NCBI RefSeq assembly: GCF_038502225.1
Contig: NC_091369.1
Coordinates: 9,488,305-9,552,304, forward strand
Length of the DNA stretch: 64,000 nucleotides
Direction: 5' to 3'
From: Cherax quadricarinatus
Lineage: Eukaryota > Arthropoda > Malacostraca > Decapoda > Parastacidae
Shown: piece by piece, positions 52,750-63,620 of the stretch
How the letters are laid out: each line of letters begins with the position of its first letter
Position numbering within the stretch: the first letter of the stretch is position 1
The notes under the pieces: generated by a model
What the model was told of the DNA's origin: nothing
The model's database searches: none
The model's input: only the letters and a program-made list of their open reading frames with translations
Made by a program: the position numbers and the translations under genes

Positions 52750-52880
52750 GTACTAGACTACCTGGAGGGTATTCAGGGGATCAACGCCCCCGCGGCACGG
52801 TCCATGACCAGGCTTCCCGGTGGATCAGGGACTGATCAACTAGGATGTTACTGCTAGCCGCACGTAGTCCAACGTAGATC
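52750..52880 (-). repeat. retrotransposon 3' end, close to the reference
   Basis: The block actacctggagggtattcag, then gatcaacgcccccgcggcac and cggtggatcagggactgatc. Confidence 0.85.
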
Positions 52881-52884
52881 AACT

Positions 52885-53420
52885 GACTGTGGAATGGTAG
52901 CTAAGGGTTCGATGTCAGTAATATGCACTCTAGATTGTACTCTCTACTCACCCTTACTGAGCCCCTCAGATACACTAAACGCTTGTTTATATTAAACACG
53001 AACACTTGCAATCAATTAGAAAGGAAATATTACGAGAATAAAACCAAATAGAAAGCTGCAGATGACAGACGTTGTCATCTCCTTTAATGAGCGTGCAGAC
53101 AGCGGTAGTGGGGGAGCTGTGTAAAGGCGGGTCAGTGGTTGTTAGCAGCATAAGGGAAAGGGGGGTTTATGAGGGGTTGAGGGAGAGCTCTGGGGAGGCT
53201 GAAGAGAGGGCTGAACAAATATGCATGCCACACATGGCAGCTACTTTCACCAGCCTCAAGTTGCAATCATGTAGGCGGGCTTGAGAGGTCGGCTATCTAC
53301 TGTCACTACCTGCCCACACATATGCTATAAAACCTAAACGTTTTAAACAGGCCTCAACCCGCGCTTGTTATAACAGGCCTACACACGTTATAAGTCTTAC
53401 ACACCCACCTTCGATAAGTC
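52885..53420. other. no supported gene
   Basis: A 70-codon plus frame (53072-53284) in GC-richer sequence (SVVVSSIRERGVYEGLRESS) shows no domain or splice context. Confidence 0.3.
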
Positions 53421-53424
53421 GAGT

Positions 53425-53870
53425 TCTTCTACTCCCGAAGCCTATACACATCTACCTATTATGTTTATCCTTATATTCAGGTGGCTCTTCTACTATCGTA
53501 GCCCGACCCTAGGCCAAGCTTGTTTTGTGCTTGCCTGATCAACCAGACTGTTGCTGCCGGCGGCCAGCTGACCTACATATATATCACAGCCTGACTGATC
53601 TGGCACTTGGCAGAAACACTTGTCCGATTTCCTTTTGAAAACTTCTTCACTTTTTCCGGTAGTGTTTCTGATATCTTGTAGTATTCAACAGTCTGGGACC
53701 ACGTACGTTCATACACAGTTTCTCTTGTGCCTACGACGCTCGTGTTTTTCACCGATTTATTTTACACATCCTCCCATCTCTCACTCCAGCATGTTATGGC
53801 AGTGTGCAGATTTAGTAACAGGCTCTCAAGCACCTTTCGACCATCACGTTTTAAACAAGCCTACTAAGAA
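53425..53870 (-). repeat. divergent-subfamily RT C-terminus and tail
   Basis: The minus strand holds cgtagcccgaccctaggcca, ggcggccagctgacctacat, cagcctgactgatctggcac and then cttgtccgatttccttttga (K-ELD region) up to about 53870. Confidence 0.65.
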
Positions 53871-53904
53871 TTGGGAATGAGCTAATCCCTTCAACCTGGG
53901 TAAG

Positions 53905-54545
53905 AAACGGTACTTTCAGTCTTATAGGAACAATGTTGCTATTGCTACAGCAAGGAAAATGATAGGGTGAATACCTAGAACTTTCAAGACATGACATGCT
54001 GAGCCAATGATGACACTCAAGTCACTTGTACTATTCAGGAAGGAATATTATTTTGCTTCCTTCACGGCAAGCGAGACGACTGAGCTACAAAACGTACAGA
54101 ACTTTCACTGGTCGTATACACTCAAGCATCGCAACTACTGGTATCCTCTAAAATCCCTTCAACTGTATTCCTTTTAACGTAGGCAAGAAAGGTAGATCAT
54201 AAAATACACATGGATCACTCCATGTGAAAGCAAGAGATTTAGGACGGTGTAAAGTACCTCCAATAAAACACAGGGGAGCGACGAGTGCAAAGAGAGAACT
54301 CGTGGAGTGTCAGAGGTCCCCGTCCCTTCAACGCCCTCTCTCCGTGCATAAGAGGAATTATCAACAAACCTAGGACCGTCTTCATAAAGGAACTGGACAA
54401 GTTCCTCAAATCAGTTCCTGACCAGCCGGGCTATGGTTCATACACTGCACTGTATGAGGAAAGCAGTAACAACCTGGTTGATCAGGCCTTGATCCACCGG
54501 AAGGTCTGTTCTGGGCCGTGGGGGCGATGACCCCTGACGGCATCT
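53905..54545 (+). pseudogene. decayed RT C-terminal domain with intact last 80 codons
   Basis: The plus strand reads ARKMIG then MTLKSLVLFRK, a YYFAS-SRQARR stretch and HRNYWYPLKSLQLY. It then has the open frame MQRENSWSVRGPRPFNALSP, CIRGIINKPRTVFIKELDKF and LKSVPDQPGYGSY...SSNNLVDQALIHRK, followed by gggccgtgggggcgatgacc. It is collinear with reference residues 410-626. Confidence 0.7.
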
Positions 54546-55119
54546 TTTAGGTATCCTTCGGTTACCACGTGCCAGTTTTCCCATGAAACTACCAGAAACA
54601 TAGGGTTATTATAAGGCCGAGGAGGTGGGTGGGGGGGGTTACTGCTAAACCAGTAAGGGTCAGCATCAGTCTCTACCTCTGAAAACAGAAATTAGACTCT
54701 ACTCAAAGAAAAGAATGATTCTAATTCTTCTGATCAAGAGCCTTTCATCGCCATTAAGCTTCAATTTTGGGTTGTGAAGGCACAATGACTCTTGAAACAA
54801 GTTACAGGTAAAGGCATGCACGGCCGATATGAACGACACATATCTAAGAACATCGCCCACAAGTGCTTTACCACACTACAAAAATACTCAATTTGAAACA
54901 TATATGTCTGACACAAGTGTCTGCATCTTTCTAAATGCTTTCAGTCTCCATCATCTCTCGCCTGTATAATCTCTCCATTATCATATCTCCTCTTCTTCAA
55001 CTATCCTGAAGAGAAACAAAGCCTAAAAAGTCAGAGTGGCGGCAACACACTGCTCACGAGTCATCCATCACAACTATATTCTCTTTCTTAGCTTTATCTT
55101 TCACTGAGGAAAGTACTTT

Positions 55120-55265
55120 CATGCTGATCAATACCTCCAGATCCAAGGAATTACAACTACCCAATCCTCCTTGGAGCAATGCAAATTATGTACCATTCTT
55201 CAGGAATTGTATGATCCCTAAGGATTTAGCGCTTAATGGATATAATAATGACAATCCTCAAGCTT
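55120..55265 (+). mobile_element. hairpin-forming SINE-like fragment
   Basis: The block cctccagatccaaggaatta, then tgtatgatccctaaggattt and agcgcttaatggatataata, is the 3' half of the 46975 family. Confidence 0.5.
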
Positions 55266-55794
55266 CACTGATGTCACTCATCCGGCATATTAACATAAAA
55301 ATAATTTCACACAATTACTTATGACCAGTTTTGAAGTCAGCAGCCCACAAGCCTCCACAACCTGCCTCACCACACACTTGAAAGAAACAGTAGTCCAGTG
55401 GATACTAGAGAACCACTATTAAGACAGATAAAGGCAGCATCGATGTCCCAGAGAACATTCCAACTTAAGACACCAGGTAATGCTCGGCAGTCACCATGCC
55501 AGGTTCAAGTCTCTTGATAGTGGTTTTACTACCCTTAATGGCACAATGTCCAACACGATGGAAACTAACAGCCAGAAGGATGAGATTTGTAAACCGGTTT
55601 ATATGAAGGCAGATAAATTATTGAACAAACTCGTATAGCGCAGTTTCACTCAGTGTAAAACTATTAAATACTTCAGAGGGAGTTTAGCACGGACTCCACC
55701 CGTTCTGCGATTCTTTTGTAATCGTGTTATTAAGATTCGTGAGTACACGTTAATGCCACAAGCGATAGCTAGATATCTCACTCTCAAATATCAC

Positions 55795-56465
55795 AACAGT
55801 GCCACGATCACAACTGCAAAGAAAATGATACGATGGATAATAAGAACGTTTAAAACAGAGATGCCAAGCCAATAATGATCCTTTTCAAATCACTTGTTCT
55901 CTCTAGGCTGGAATATTGCTGCACATTAACATCTCCGTTCAAAGCAGGTCTTGAGAGTGTACAGAGAAGCTCTATTGCACACATCAATTCCATCAAACAC
56001 CTCAACTACTGGGAACGCTTGGAATCACTTGACTTGTACTCGTTGGAACGCAGGAGATGTATATCAATCTACATTTGGAAAATCCTAGAAGGAATGGTCC
56101 CAAATCTGCAGAAATCACTCCTTGCAAAAGTAAAAGACTGGGCAGGCGGTGCAAAATACTCCCAATGAAAAGTAGGGGCGCCATTGGTACACTAAGAGAA
56201 AACACCATAAGTGTCCGGGGTCCAAGACTGCTCAACAGCCTTCCACTAAGCATAAGGGGAACTACCAATAGGCCCCTGGCTGCCTTCAAGAGGGAGCTGG
56301 GCAAATACTTAAATTCGATGCCGGATCAGGCGGGCTGTGGTTCGTACGTTGGAATACGTGTCGGCCAGCAGTTACAGCCTGGTTGATCAGACCCTGATCT
56401 ACCGGGAGGCCTTGTCGTGGACCGGGCTGGGGCGTTGATCGCCGGAATACCCTCCAGGTATACCC
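55795..56465 (+). pseudogene. RT C-terminal domain, close relative of the reference copy
   Basis: The plus strand reads TTAKKMIRWIIRTFKT, MILFKSLVLSRLEYCCTLTS, SIKHLNYWERLESLDLYSLE and WKILEGMVPNLQ, with a frame change near 56110. The second frame reads KSKRLGRRCKILPMKSRGAI, GTLRENTISVRGPRLLNSLP and MPDQAGCGSYVGIR. It ends ccggaataccctccaggta. It covers reference residues 406-626 with two small deletions. Confidence 0.85.
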
Positions 56466-56499
56466 TTTTAAATAGCATATTTCAACGAAATTGACTTAC

Positions 56500-56638
56500 A
56501 GTGCATGAACTGTTCTGTGCACGTGGAGCTTTCGATTCCTATGTAAACACAAGGGCAGAGAGGCGCAGGCGAGTAAATACTGTAGACATGAGCTGTGCAC
56601 AACGATGCTGACATTACCACCAGCACCACCGTGGTCAT
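56500..56638 (-). CDS. possible first exon with signal peptide (weak)
   Basis: The minus-strand ATG at 56638 starts MTTVVLVVMSASLCTAHVYS, a short hydrophobic core with a plausible cleavage after CTA. It is followed by YSPAPLCPCVYIGIESSTCT, then EQFMH and a 5' splice-site match GTAAGT (56499-56494). I do not recognise the protein and could not find a second exon. The neighbourhood is retroelement debris, so chance is a real possibility. Confidence 0.2.
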
Positions 56639-56664
56639 TCCAAGACAAAGGCAGCAGGCCAGCA

Positions 56665-58230
56665 CTCACCATACCTGGAAGATATGCTGAGTATACAAGT
56701 GACTAACCTAGCCTGGCGCCGTTATAACCCACTTTCTTTGATCATGAAAACTGCCACAAACATTGCCAGTTACAACTTCAGTCAAGACTGCCCTTAAGTG
56801 TTCCACCATGGGAGCTCTCACCTCACCACCTCTGACTTTCACTTCTTACTATCTTGTCTTAGTTTCCATTTATTTACTTTCAAACAAGTGTTCCTCATGA
56901 CTAACTTTATTCTTCCTAAACCCATGTCCTGTCAACTAATGACCTGCCTTCCCTACTACATTCGTACCCTCATCACAATCACATTTAAATTTACCCGCAC
57001 CCCACCCCGTTCATTAACACAACACAAGCCTTCCTTCCATTCTCCAACTGTTTCCCGCAACACCTCTTAACCCCCTCCCCCATTACCTAGTTGAAAATCT
57101 TTACCACTTCATCCTCCTCCACCCCATTCCTTCTCACCTCTCCCTCCCCTCCATTCCCGGGGGCCGCCACGAACATCCCTACAGAAAACTCTGCACGGAA
57201 GAAGGCAAGGACAAACCAAAACGTGGGCGAGAAGGAATGGAAGAGTGGGGAGAAAAGGGGGATGGGAGTGAGGTGCCATCCGACAAAAAGATCAGGTCTG
57301 GTTAAACGAGATCTATTCCCATTCATTCACTGAATAGCTTGACTAGGCAAGTGTGGTGTGATTCCTCAAATGTCTTCCCCGGTAAGACGCCGCTCACACA
57401 ACCCAACCACCCCAACAACGACTCAAACGCCCACGCCCACACTTAAACGTCTCTCACACAATCATTCACGCTCTTACACCGTGTCCATCAAGGTACGTGC
57501 CATTCTTGTGAAGGTATCTTGATTCAAGACAGTGGAACTACTCTGCCCTTCCTTAAAACAAACCTGATTACCTATTTCCCAGGTGCTGTATGACTGCAAT
57601 GGAGTTAGCATTTCCCCAAATATACAATAGTTACGCCGTGCAACAGCTCTCATGAGTCACACAAAAATGTGAGTAACACTCAGGTATTGCCGGAAACAAC
57701 AGTGTAGAGCATGACATTCACTCCCCCTCCAACCCCACCACCTACACAATAATTCAGCAAGTCACTGGAAATTAAATGAAAATATCTGTCCTTAGAGATT
57801 ATATAAAGGCCGTGGCATGTCTAAGTAAAATATATTATAGAGTATTAAAGCAGTGAGCAGGTTGTTGACACTAAGCTGTTGAGAGCATAATGTGGGTCAG
57901 GGTTAAGAACCTGTCAGTGATTTTAACAAAACTTTAGCATTAATAATTCGCTGTTACCAACTCGGTTATCATTAATACCAATTTGCTGCTATTATAACTA
58001 ATTTAGTTTCGTATTACGTATACCGTAGTTAAAATATAATAATTTTAAGTCCATTTGTCGCATTTTAAATTATATCAATAATTCGTTCCAAGTCAAACGC
58101 TACAAATCACAGTAAATTTTGAAGCAGAGAAAACAGTCTACTGTTTAGACCCAGACTAAGGTGACCTAGTCTCCAGGCTTGGGGGGTCAGGTTACCACAA
58201 CTGAACCAGTTATGTACGCTTGCCACTCGC
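56665..58230. other. no supported gene
   Basis: Includes a CT-rich then GA-rich stretch (57070-57260) with spurious opposite frames. The remainder is AT-rich. Confidence 0.35.
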
Positions 58231-58234
58231 TTTA

Positions 58235-59110
58235 TATATACCTTTACAGGCTTTCTTGAGTTTTCGTATTCTCGCAGTCCACCCCTGGGTCAAGCTAGTC
58301 TGGTACTTGCCTGATCAACAAGGCTGTTACTGCTGGCGGCCCGCTGGCCTGCATATCCATCACAGCCTTTTTGATCTGGCCCTTGGCGGAGGCACATGTC
58401 CAATTCTCCCTTGAAAACATCTTCACTAGTTTCAGTAATGTTTTTGATATCTTGTGGAAATGTTAAACAGTTTGAGCCCAAGGACGCTGAAACAATGTTC
58501 TCTTTGTGCTCACGGCGTCCCTATTCTTCATTGGTTTTATTTTACATATTCTCCTATCTCTCACTCCAATAAGTTGTCATGGTAATGTGCAGATTTGGGA
58601 CCAGGTTCTTAAACACCTTCCATGTATATATTATCATACATCTCTCTCTCCTCCGCTCCAGCGAGTACATATTTAAGATCGAAACGTTCTCAGTAATTTA
58701 AATGCTTTGACAATGCCGGCCATAAATGATCTGTTCCAGCTCTGATCTGTCTCCTGCACTGAAAGGAGCCGTCAACACTGAACAATACTCTAGGTGAGGG
58801 AGAGAGAGAGAGAGGGAGAGGGAGAGGGAGAGGGAGAGGGAGAGGGAGAGGGAGAGGGAGAGGGAGAGGGAGAGGGAGAGGGAGAGGGAGAGGGAGAGGG
58901 AGAGGGACAGGGAGAGGGACAGGGAGAGAGGGAGAGAGAGAGAGAGAGAGAGAGCCCCCTAGCAATCTGTAAAGTGTCACCATTGACACTATTTCTCTTG
59001 TTTTGAAAATTCACTTTATCCACCCCCATCATTTTCCTGGCTTTCTAAGAAAGAAAGGTCAGATGACATTATTACACCCAGATCATTCATATATTGACAA
59101 ATTTGGTTTT
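58235..59110 (-). pseudogene. divergent-subfamily RT C-terminus split by a microsatellite
   Basis: The minus strand holds the tail (ctcgcagtccacccctgggt; ggcggcccgctggcctgcat), FKGELDMCLRQGPDQKGCDG, YAGQRAASSNSLVDQA and LTFPQDIKNITETS. Across a (GGGAGA)n block it continues with the KVNFQNKRNSVNGDTLQIA segment up to about 59110. It is collinear with 33.7-34.35 kb of the reference but clearly another subfamily. Confidence 0.75.
58796..58955. repeat. (GGGAGA)n microsatellite inside RT coding sequence
   Basis: About 26 units of gggaga flanked by (GA)n, precisely where related copies have ctagagagaacaag. Confidence 0.96.
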
Positions 59111-59114
59111 TAAG

Positions 59115-60700
59115 TGCTGGTTAAATGCCAGTGTACCTAAATGCGTGAAGGAACATGAAATCACAATACCTGAAAGACTTGATTATAAAAAGTGGCAGCC
59201 AGTAATCGAAGGACCAAATGGTAGGTGACAAAGACGACAAACTGAAGACATTCACGTCGAGTGCAAAATCTATAGGGATCAATGAACGCCGAGGGGAAAT
59301 GAAAGGCACTTAAGTTCAAATGTAGGTTGGGTTTAGTTCCTCGGATCAAGAGCCCCTCACCACATTAAGATACCCTCGTAGAAAGATAATGAAGACGAGA
59401 GAGGAAAGAAAACAGGGAGGAATGAGAGGGTAAGACGCTGTCAATAGTAGTGACATTATACACTTGACTGGTTAGCGAGAAATAGGGAAAGGAAGAAAGT
59501 TATTGGGATTACAGAACTTTTTTTACTTTTAAAACATTGCAAATTTGGTCATTCAGTGCTTTAAACACAATCTGGCTAATAAATTTACACTTTCAATATT
59601 AATTTGCTATTGTCATGACAACTGTCAAATTACATAAATCGTAAAGAAAATAAAACTATTCTAGACAAGTTTCACATTCTACAATCTATAATCATCGTTC
59701 CTCAACAGTGGCCATGTGTGTTGACAATTTAAACGAAAGGGGAAATATTCTTCTTTCGTTTAAATGATGAATGAGATGATATATTTTTGGTGAGGTAAAT
59801 TCCCCGTGTGGAGTGGCACATCTAAAGAAGGACCCTTAACCACCACCATCATAGGTGAATAGAAAACTATCTGAAGGGCAGAAGGACAGAGGAGGGAGTG
59901 GGAGAGGGAGAAGGCAGTAAGAGATGACATCACAGCTATCTCTGAACCACCACCAACACCCGCTGAACACTCCTTCAAGTCAACATACCAGATTTCACAT
60001 ACCTCTGTCAATACAACAAATACATTACCCTGGACATGACATGATGATTCCATACCAGTAACGGACATAATGGCCTTGTAAGATGTGTAAAATACAGGGA
60101 CCCCCAGTGATCATGAGCTGCTATATATCCGTTTATGGTTCTGGATACCCATCACCCACGAGGTGATAATACCCTGAATAGGAATAACAACAACTAACAG
60201 AATAAAAACTATCACAAAACACACAGGAATCAGACAAGTGTATACTGAATGTAAATACAAGTCCAAGCTTTACCTGCCAGCTTACATGTCGAGGAAACAC
60301 AGAACACACCAACATTCCTGAATGGTTGCTGTCTACCAACCTACTATCTAGATTAAAAAAAAAAAATGAAAATTGTTCAAGACTTTACTGTACCATGGGG
60401 GAGAGTTTACTTGGCAGCGCCAAAGGACAGACATTTATATTATTTACATAACGTCATTTTTAGTTATTTACCGTTTATAATAAAATTGCCATTATCGTTA
60501 ATATTGCCAATTTTCAACTATCATGTGCTGTAACTGCCAATTTGTTAGCATCATGGCCATTGTACAGTCATTTCAACAATCAAAACAATTATAAGTCTAT
60601 TAGTCGCAATCAAAATTATATCTATAACAAGTAATAAGCTGTCACAGAAAATATGTTCTGAAGATGAAATCTCCGTATTAAAAGGAGTCGCCGGAAGATC
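59115..60700. other. mostly unassigned
   Basis: A SINE-like scrap (cctcggatcaagagcccctc) lies at about 59335-59385. The inverted phrase aaacgaaaggggaaatattc with cttctttcgtttaaatg forms a small hairpin at 59730-59766. No gene was seen. Confidence 0.4.
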
Positions 60701-60706
60701 CAGAAT

Positions 60707-61015
60707 ACAGCAGAGCCCCGCTTATACAGCAGGTTAGGTTCCGAGCTGCTGCTGTAAACCTAAAATCACTGTAAAGTGAAGTATTTTTTCACTTTCACTT
60801 GCATATAAAAGCCTGATAACATTTTACACTATCATATATTAAGTGAGCACTATAGCTAGGCCTAAAAACTGTATATACAGTACAATTACCCACCTTAAAA
60901 TATTTTCGTTCTTAACTTTCTGTAGGAAGTCTTAATAAATGAAGGATGAATACAATTGAAAATGGCTGTATTAACAAAACGGTGTAAAGCGGTGCCTGTC
61001 TCTACAACTCTGCTC
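60707..61015. mobile_element. MITE-like element (Tigger/pogo-like style)
   Basis: The left part is cagagccccgcttatacagc, then gttccgagctgctgctgtaa and atcactgtaaagtgaa. The right part is aacggtgtaaagcggtgcct. Imperfect inverted ends and the 'regular exchange' of control-like words are typical of pogo/Tigger-derived MITEs. The exact ends are uncertain. Confidence 0.45.
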
Positions 61016-61254
61016 CTCCGAAGGAAGACTCAACAAGACAATCGACAAGACACGACACAGCAGCTCACAAATACCAATGAGCATAAAATCTGCCATAAAA
61101 GCTAAAACACACAACCTGACCCGTCTAGTAAACGGCTAAACTTTTGTACTTGTGTAATGCAGTGGCAAGTCTAGCCACACCCCTCGTGTCATTCAGCCGC
61201 TGCCGCCCCTTCCATTCTGTTCCTGTTTCTCTATCTCTTTCCCCCCTCCCCCCT

Positions 61255-61332
61255 CTCTCTCTGTCTGTCTGTGTGTCTGTCTGTGTGTCTGTCTGTGTCT
61301 GTCTGTCTGTCTGTCTGTGTCTGTGTGTGTCT
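61255..61332. repeat. (CTGT)n/(GT)n microsatellite
   Basis: ctgtctgtgtgt units in a pyrimidine-rich setting. Confidence 0.92.
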
Positions 61333-61610
61333 CTCTCTCCCCACTTCCCTTTTTCTCTTTTACATCTCCCCTCCCCTCTCCTTCCTTCTCTATCCTTCAC
61401 AATCCGGTGCTGGTACTCCGTTAGGACTTTCCTGGTTTTCAAAAGTTATCAGGAGCCTTTTAGCCAAAAATCTGGTTTCCTCTAATCAGATTTTTGTCAT
61501 AAACATATGTTTATAAGCTCAAGATTGCGAAGTGTTACACTCCAGAATGGAAAATTTGTAATAATTTATGGGTGGCGAAACAGCGTACTAAGATGTGGAG
61601 AGCACTCGAG

Positions 61611-61613
<3 letters not shown>

Positions 61614-61677
<64 letters not shown>

Positions 61678-61745
61678 TGAGTGAGTGAGTGAGTGAGTGA
61701 GTGAGTGAGTGAGTGAGTGAGTGAGTGAGTGAGTGATTGAGTGAG
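61614..61745. repeat. compound (GT)n-(GAGT)n microsatellite
   Basis: About 30 GT units pass into about 17 gagt units and a short (GA)n. Confidence 0.97.
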
Positions 61746-61879
61746 AGAGAGAGAGACAGACAGACTTGCACTACCCTGGATCAACTAATACTAAAAATAA
61801 TGGGATGAGTAGCTGCCAATGAAGCCACTTAACTAACCTGTTACCAGAACTGAAGGCACAGTAGATGCCGCCGCATATC

Positions 61880-61970
61880 CGGGACATACCTGTGACCAAT
61901 TTTTAGGCTCGTCTGACCTGTCAACCCGGCCAGAGGCGCCAGGCTTCCCTGTTGAAACCCAGGGGTTTGT
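61880..61970 (-). repeat. retrotransposon tail scrap
   Basis: The block acatacctgtgaccaatttt, then gtcaacccggccagaggcgc, is eroded. Confidence 0.35.
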
Positions 61971-61984
61971 TCTAAGAGGTAAAT

Positions 61985-62225
61985 CTTAGTATAAAACATT
62001 TAAGTTTTATCAATACCGTGCGTAAGAGAAATTACCAACAAACTTCTGTCTTCAAAAGAGAACTTGACAAGTTCCCCAAATTAGTTCATCAGTCGGGCTG
62101 TGATTCATCTGATGGGCGGCATGCGGCCAATACTAACATCCAGGTTGATCAAGCACTGATCCGCTATGAGGCCTGATCTGGGACCGGGCCGCGGGGCATT
62201 GACCACCGGAAACATCCTTTGGGCT
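61985..62225 (+). repeat. RT C-terminus and tail
   Basis: The plus strand reads REITNKLLSSKEN-like sequence, then gacaagttccccaaattagt, agtcgggctgtgattcatc, ggttgatcaagcactgatcc and gggaccgggccgcgggg. Confidence 0.65.
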
Positions 62226-62369
62226 GTTCTCAATACAAAAAATAATTACTAAGAAAACTCAGTGCTAAAGAAGGATCTTTACATTCTCATTCAGGGTGTA
62301 GCTAAACTCTGATAATACCGACTGTTGACAAACGTATCACACTGTACACGAGAGCTCTAATCAACAGAC

Positions 62370-62465
62370 CTGGTTGGAGAGATGGCAGCCAGCAGCAACT
62401 GCGTAGTCGATCAGGCCAGCAACCAGGTCAGGTCTGGGACCGGGACATAGGGGCGATGACCTCGA
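62370..62465 (+). repeat. retrotransposon tail fragment
   Basis: The block cagccagcagcaactgcgta, then gtcgatcaggccagcaac and tctgggaccgggacatagg. Confidence 0.5.
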
Positions 62466-62589
62466 AAGCGGCGTAAATTAAGGCTTAGATTGGTATACCA
62501 AACCCTTATTACACTGAGCGCAGATATGCTTTCAGCGTGGTACTATAATACCAGTAACTTGAATCAATTTATACACAACTGCTGTATTG

Positions 62590-62660
62590 TGAATACCTAG
62601 AGTGTGTTCCAGGGATCAACGCCCCCGCGGCCCCGTCCATGACCGGCGGACATGAGGGAC
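62590..62660 (-). repeat. retrotransposon tail fragment
   Basis: The block tacctagagtgtgttccagg, then gatcaacgcccccgcggccc, is truncated soon after. Confidence 0.7.
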
Positions 62661-62969
62661 CTTCTGATCCCGCCTGGATAGACACTGATTCTGGCCTCCT
62701 GGATCTTAAAATGTCTACTTCTTAAAGCTGTGTATTGAGTTTACCTCCACCACCTGAGCAAAGTCAGTGTGTGTGTTTGAGAATGCGCGTGCGTGCATGG
62801 TTCGTTCTTACACCTGCCTAGTCTTGCTTCCTCTAGCTACTGGGAAATAAGGCCCATTTGTGTTCACTTTCTCCAAGCATGAACACCAGTTTCAATCGAT
62901 CCGCACTCTGGCCTAAAAACCCAGAATCCTAACACCCTCCCCCCCTTCTATCAACACAAATTCGGGTAC

Positions 62970-63060
62970 TGCAAAGCTCACTGGTGAAAGCATTAGACTC
63001 TCAATGGTAATGTGTTTGGTTCGATTCACTTACATAGAGAAACATACGGGAAAGTTTCCT
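62970..63060 (+). mobile_element. tRNA-derived SINE head
   Basis: The block aagctcactggtgaaagcat (A-box-like), then tagactctcaatggtaatg and a B-box-like ggttcgattc at 63017-63026. No tRNA acceptor stem closes. Confidence 0.55.
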
Positions 63061-63064
63061 TACA

Positions 63065-63515
63065 TTCCCTGCCCACCTATCAGTATAAATTATCAGTGTG
63101 GTCTCTTCCTGGAAAAAATTTGTTAGGAAACTCAGATCTTCTGGAATAACATACTGTGTACGAAAACATTTAGGACCTGTGTAACGAACTCCACTACATT
63201 GAGTGAACAATGTTAAAAATCGTAATGTTCATTTAGTGTGAGTGGCAATGTTCAGTAAATTCGCCTTTCAGGAAAAAATCTTGCATGTACACTTTCAATA
63301 ACCAGTCAAGGAACACTAGTTCATTTTGGGACGATACCCAATCTACACTAACTTTTCTTTCTAGCATCACTTCTAAGTTTCAATAAACCAGGAATGAATA
63401 TTTGGTCGAGACTTCCGTCAGTATTAATAACAGCTAGACATTTATTTTTCGAAATTTGGTAATAATGGTAGAATTACCAACAAAATGTTAGGTAAATGGA
63501 TACAGGTGCAACTAT
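63065..63515. other. no gene seen
   Basis: AT-rich sequence without recognised features, apart from a 69-codon minus frame judged spurious. Confidence 0.35.
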
Positions 63516-63519
63516 GTTG

Positions 63520-63620
63520 ACATTTTATTGTTGCAATATTTCGCTCTCCAGGAACTTCGTCAAAGTATAAAGACTTGACAAAGCTCCTTAAGAGTGAAAC
63601 TTTACCACAATAAAATATCA
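63520..63620. ncRNA. inverted pair of hammerhead-like motifs, U3-A8 type
   Basis: Plus arm: TTGACAA (63575-63581), an extra A, stem II GCTC/GAGT (63583-63586 and 63592-63595), GAAACTTT, then accacaataaaatatc. Minus arm: TTGACGA, AGTTCCTGGAGAGC, GAAATATTGC and aacaataaaatg. The two arms are inverted copies centred near 63569. Core positions 3 and 8 are U and A in the plus arm, a pairing-compatible exchange of the usual C and G. Confidence 0.5.

Noticed and set aside
57087..57333. Opposite 80-codon frames around 57.1-57.3 kb
   Set aside because: Low-complexity CT/GA-rich sequence gives open frames on both strands.
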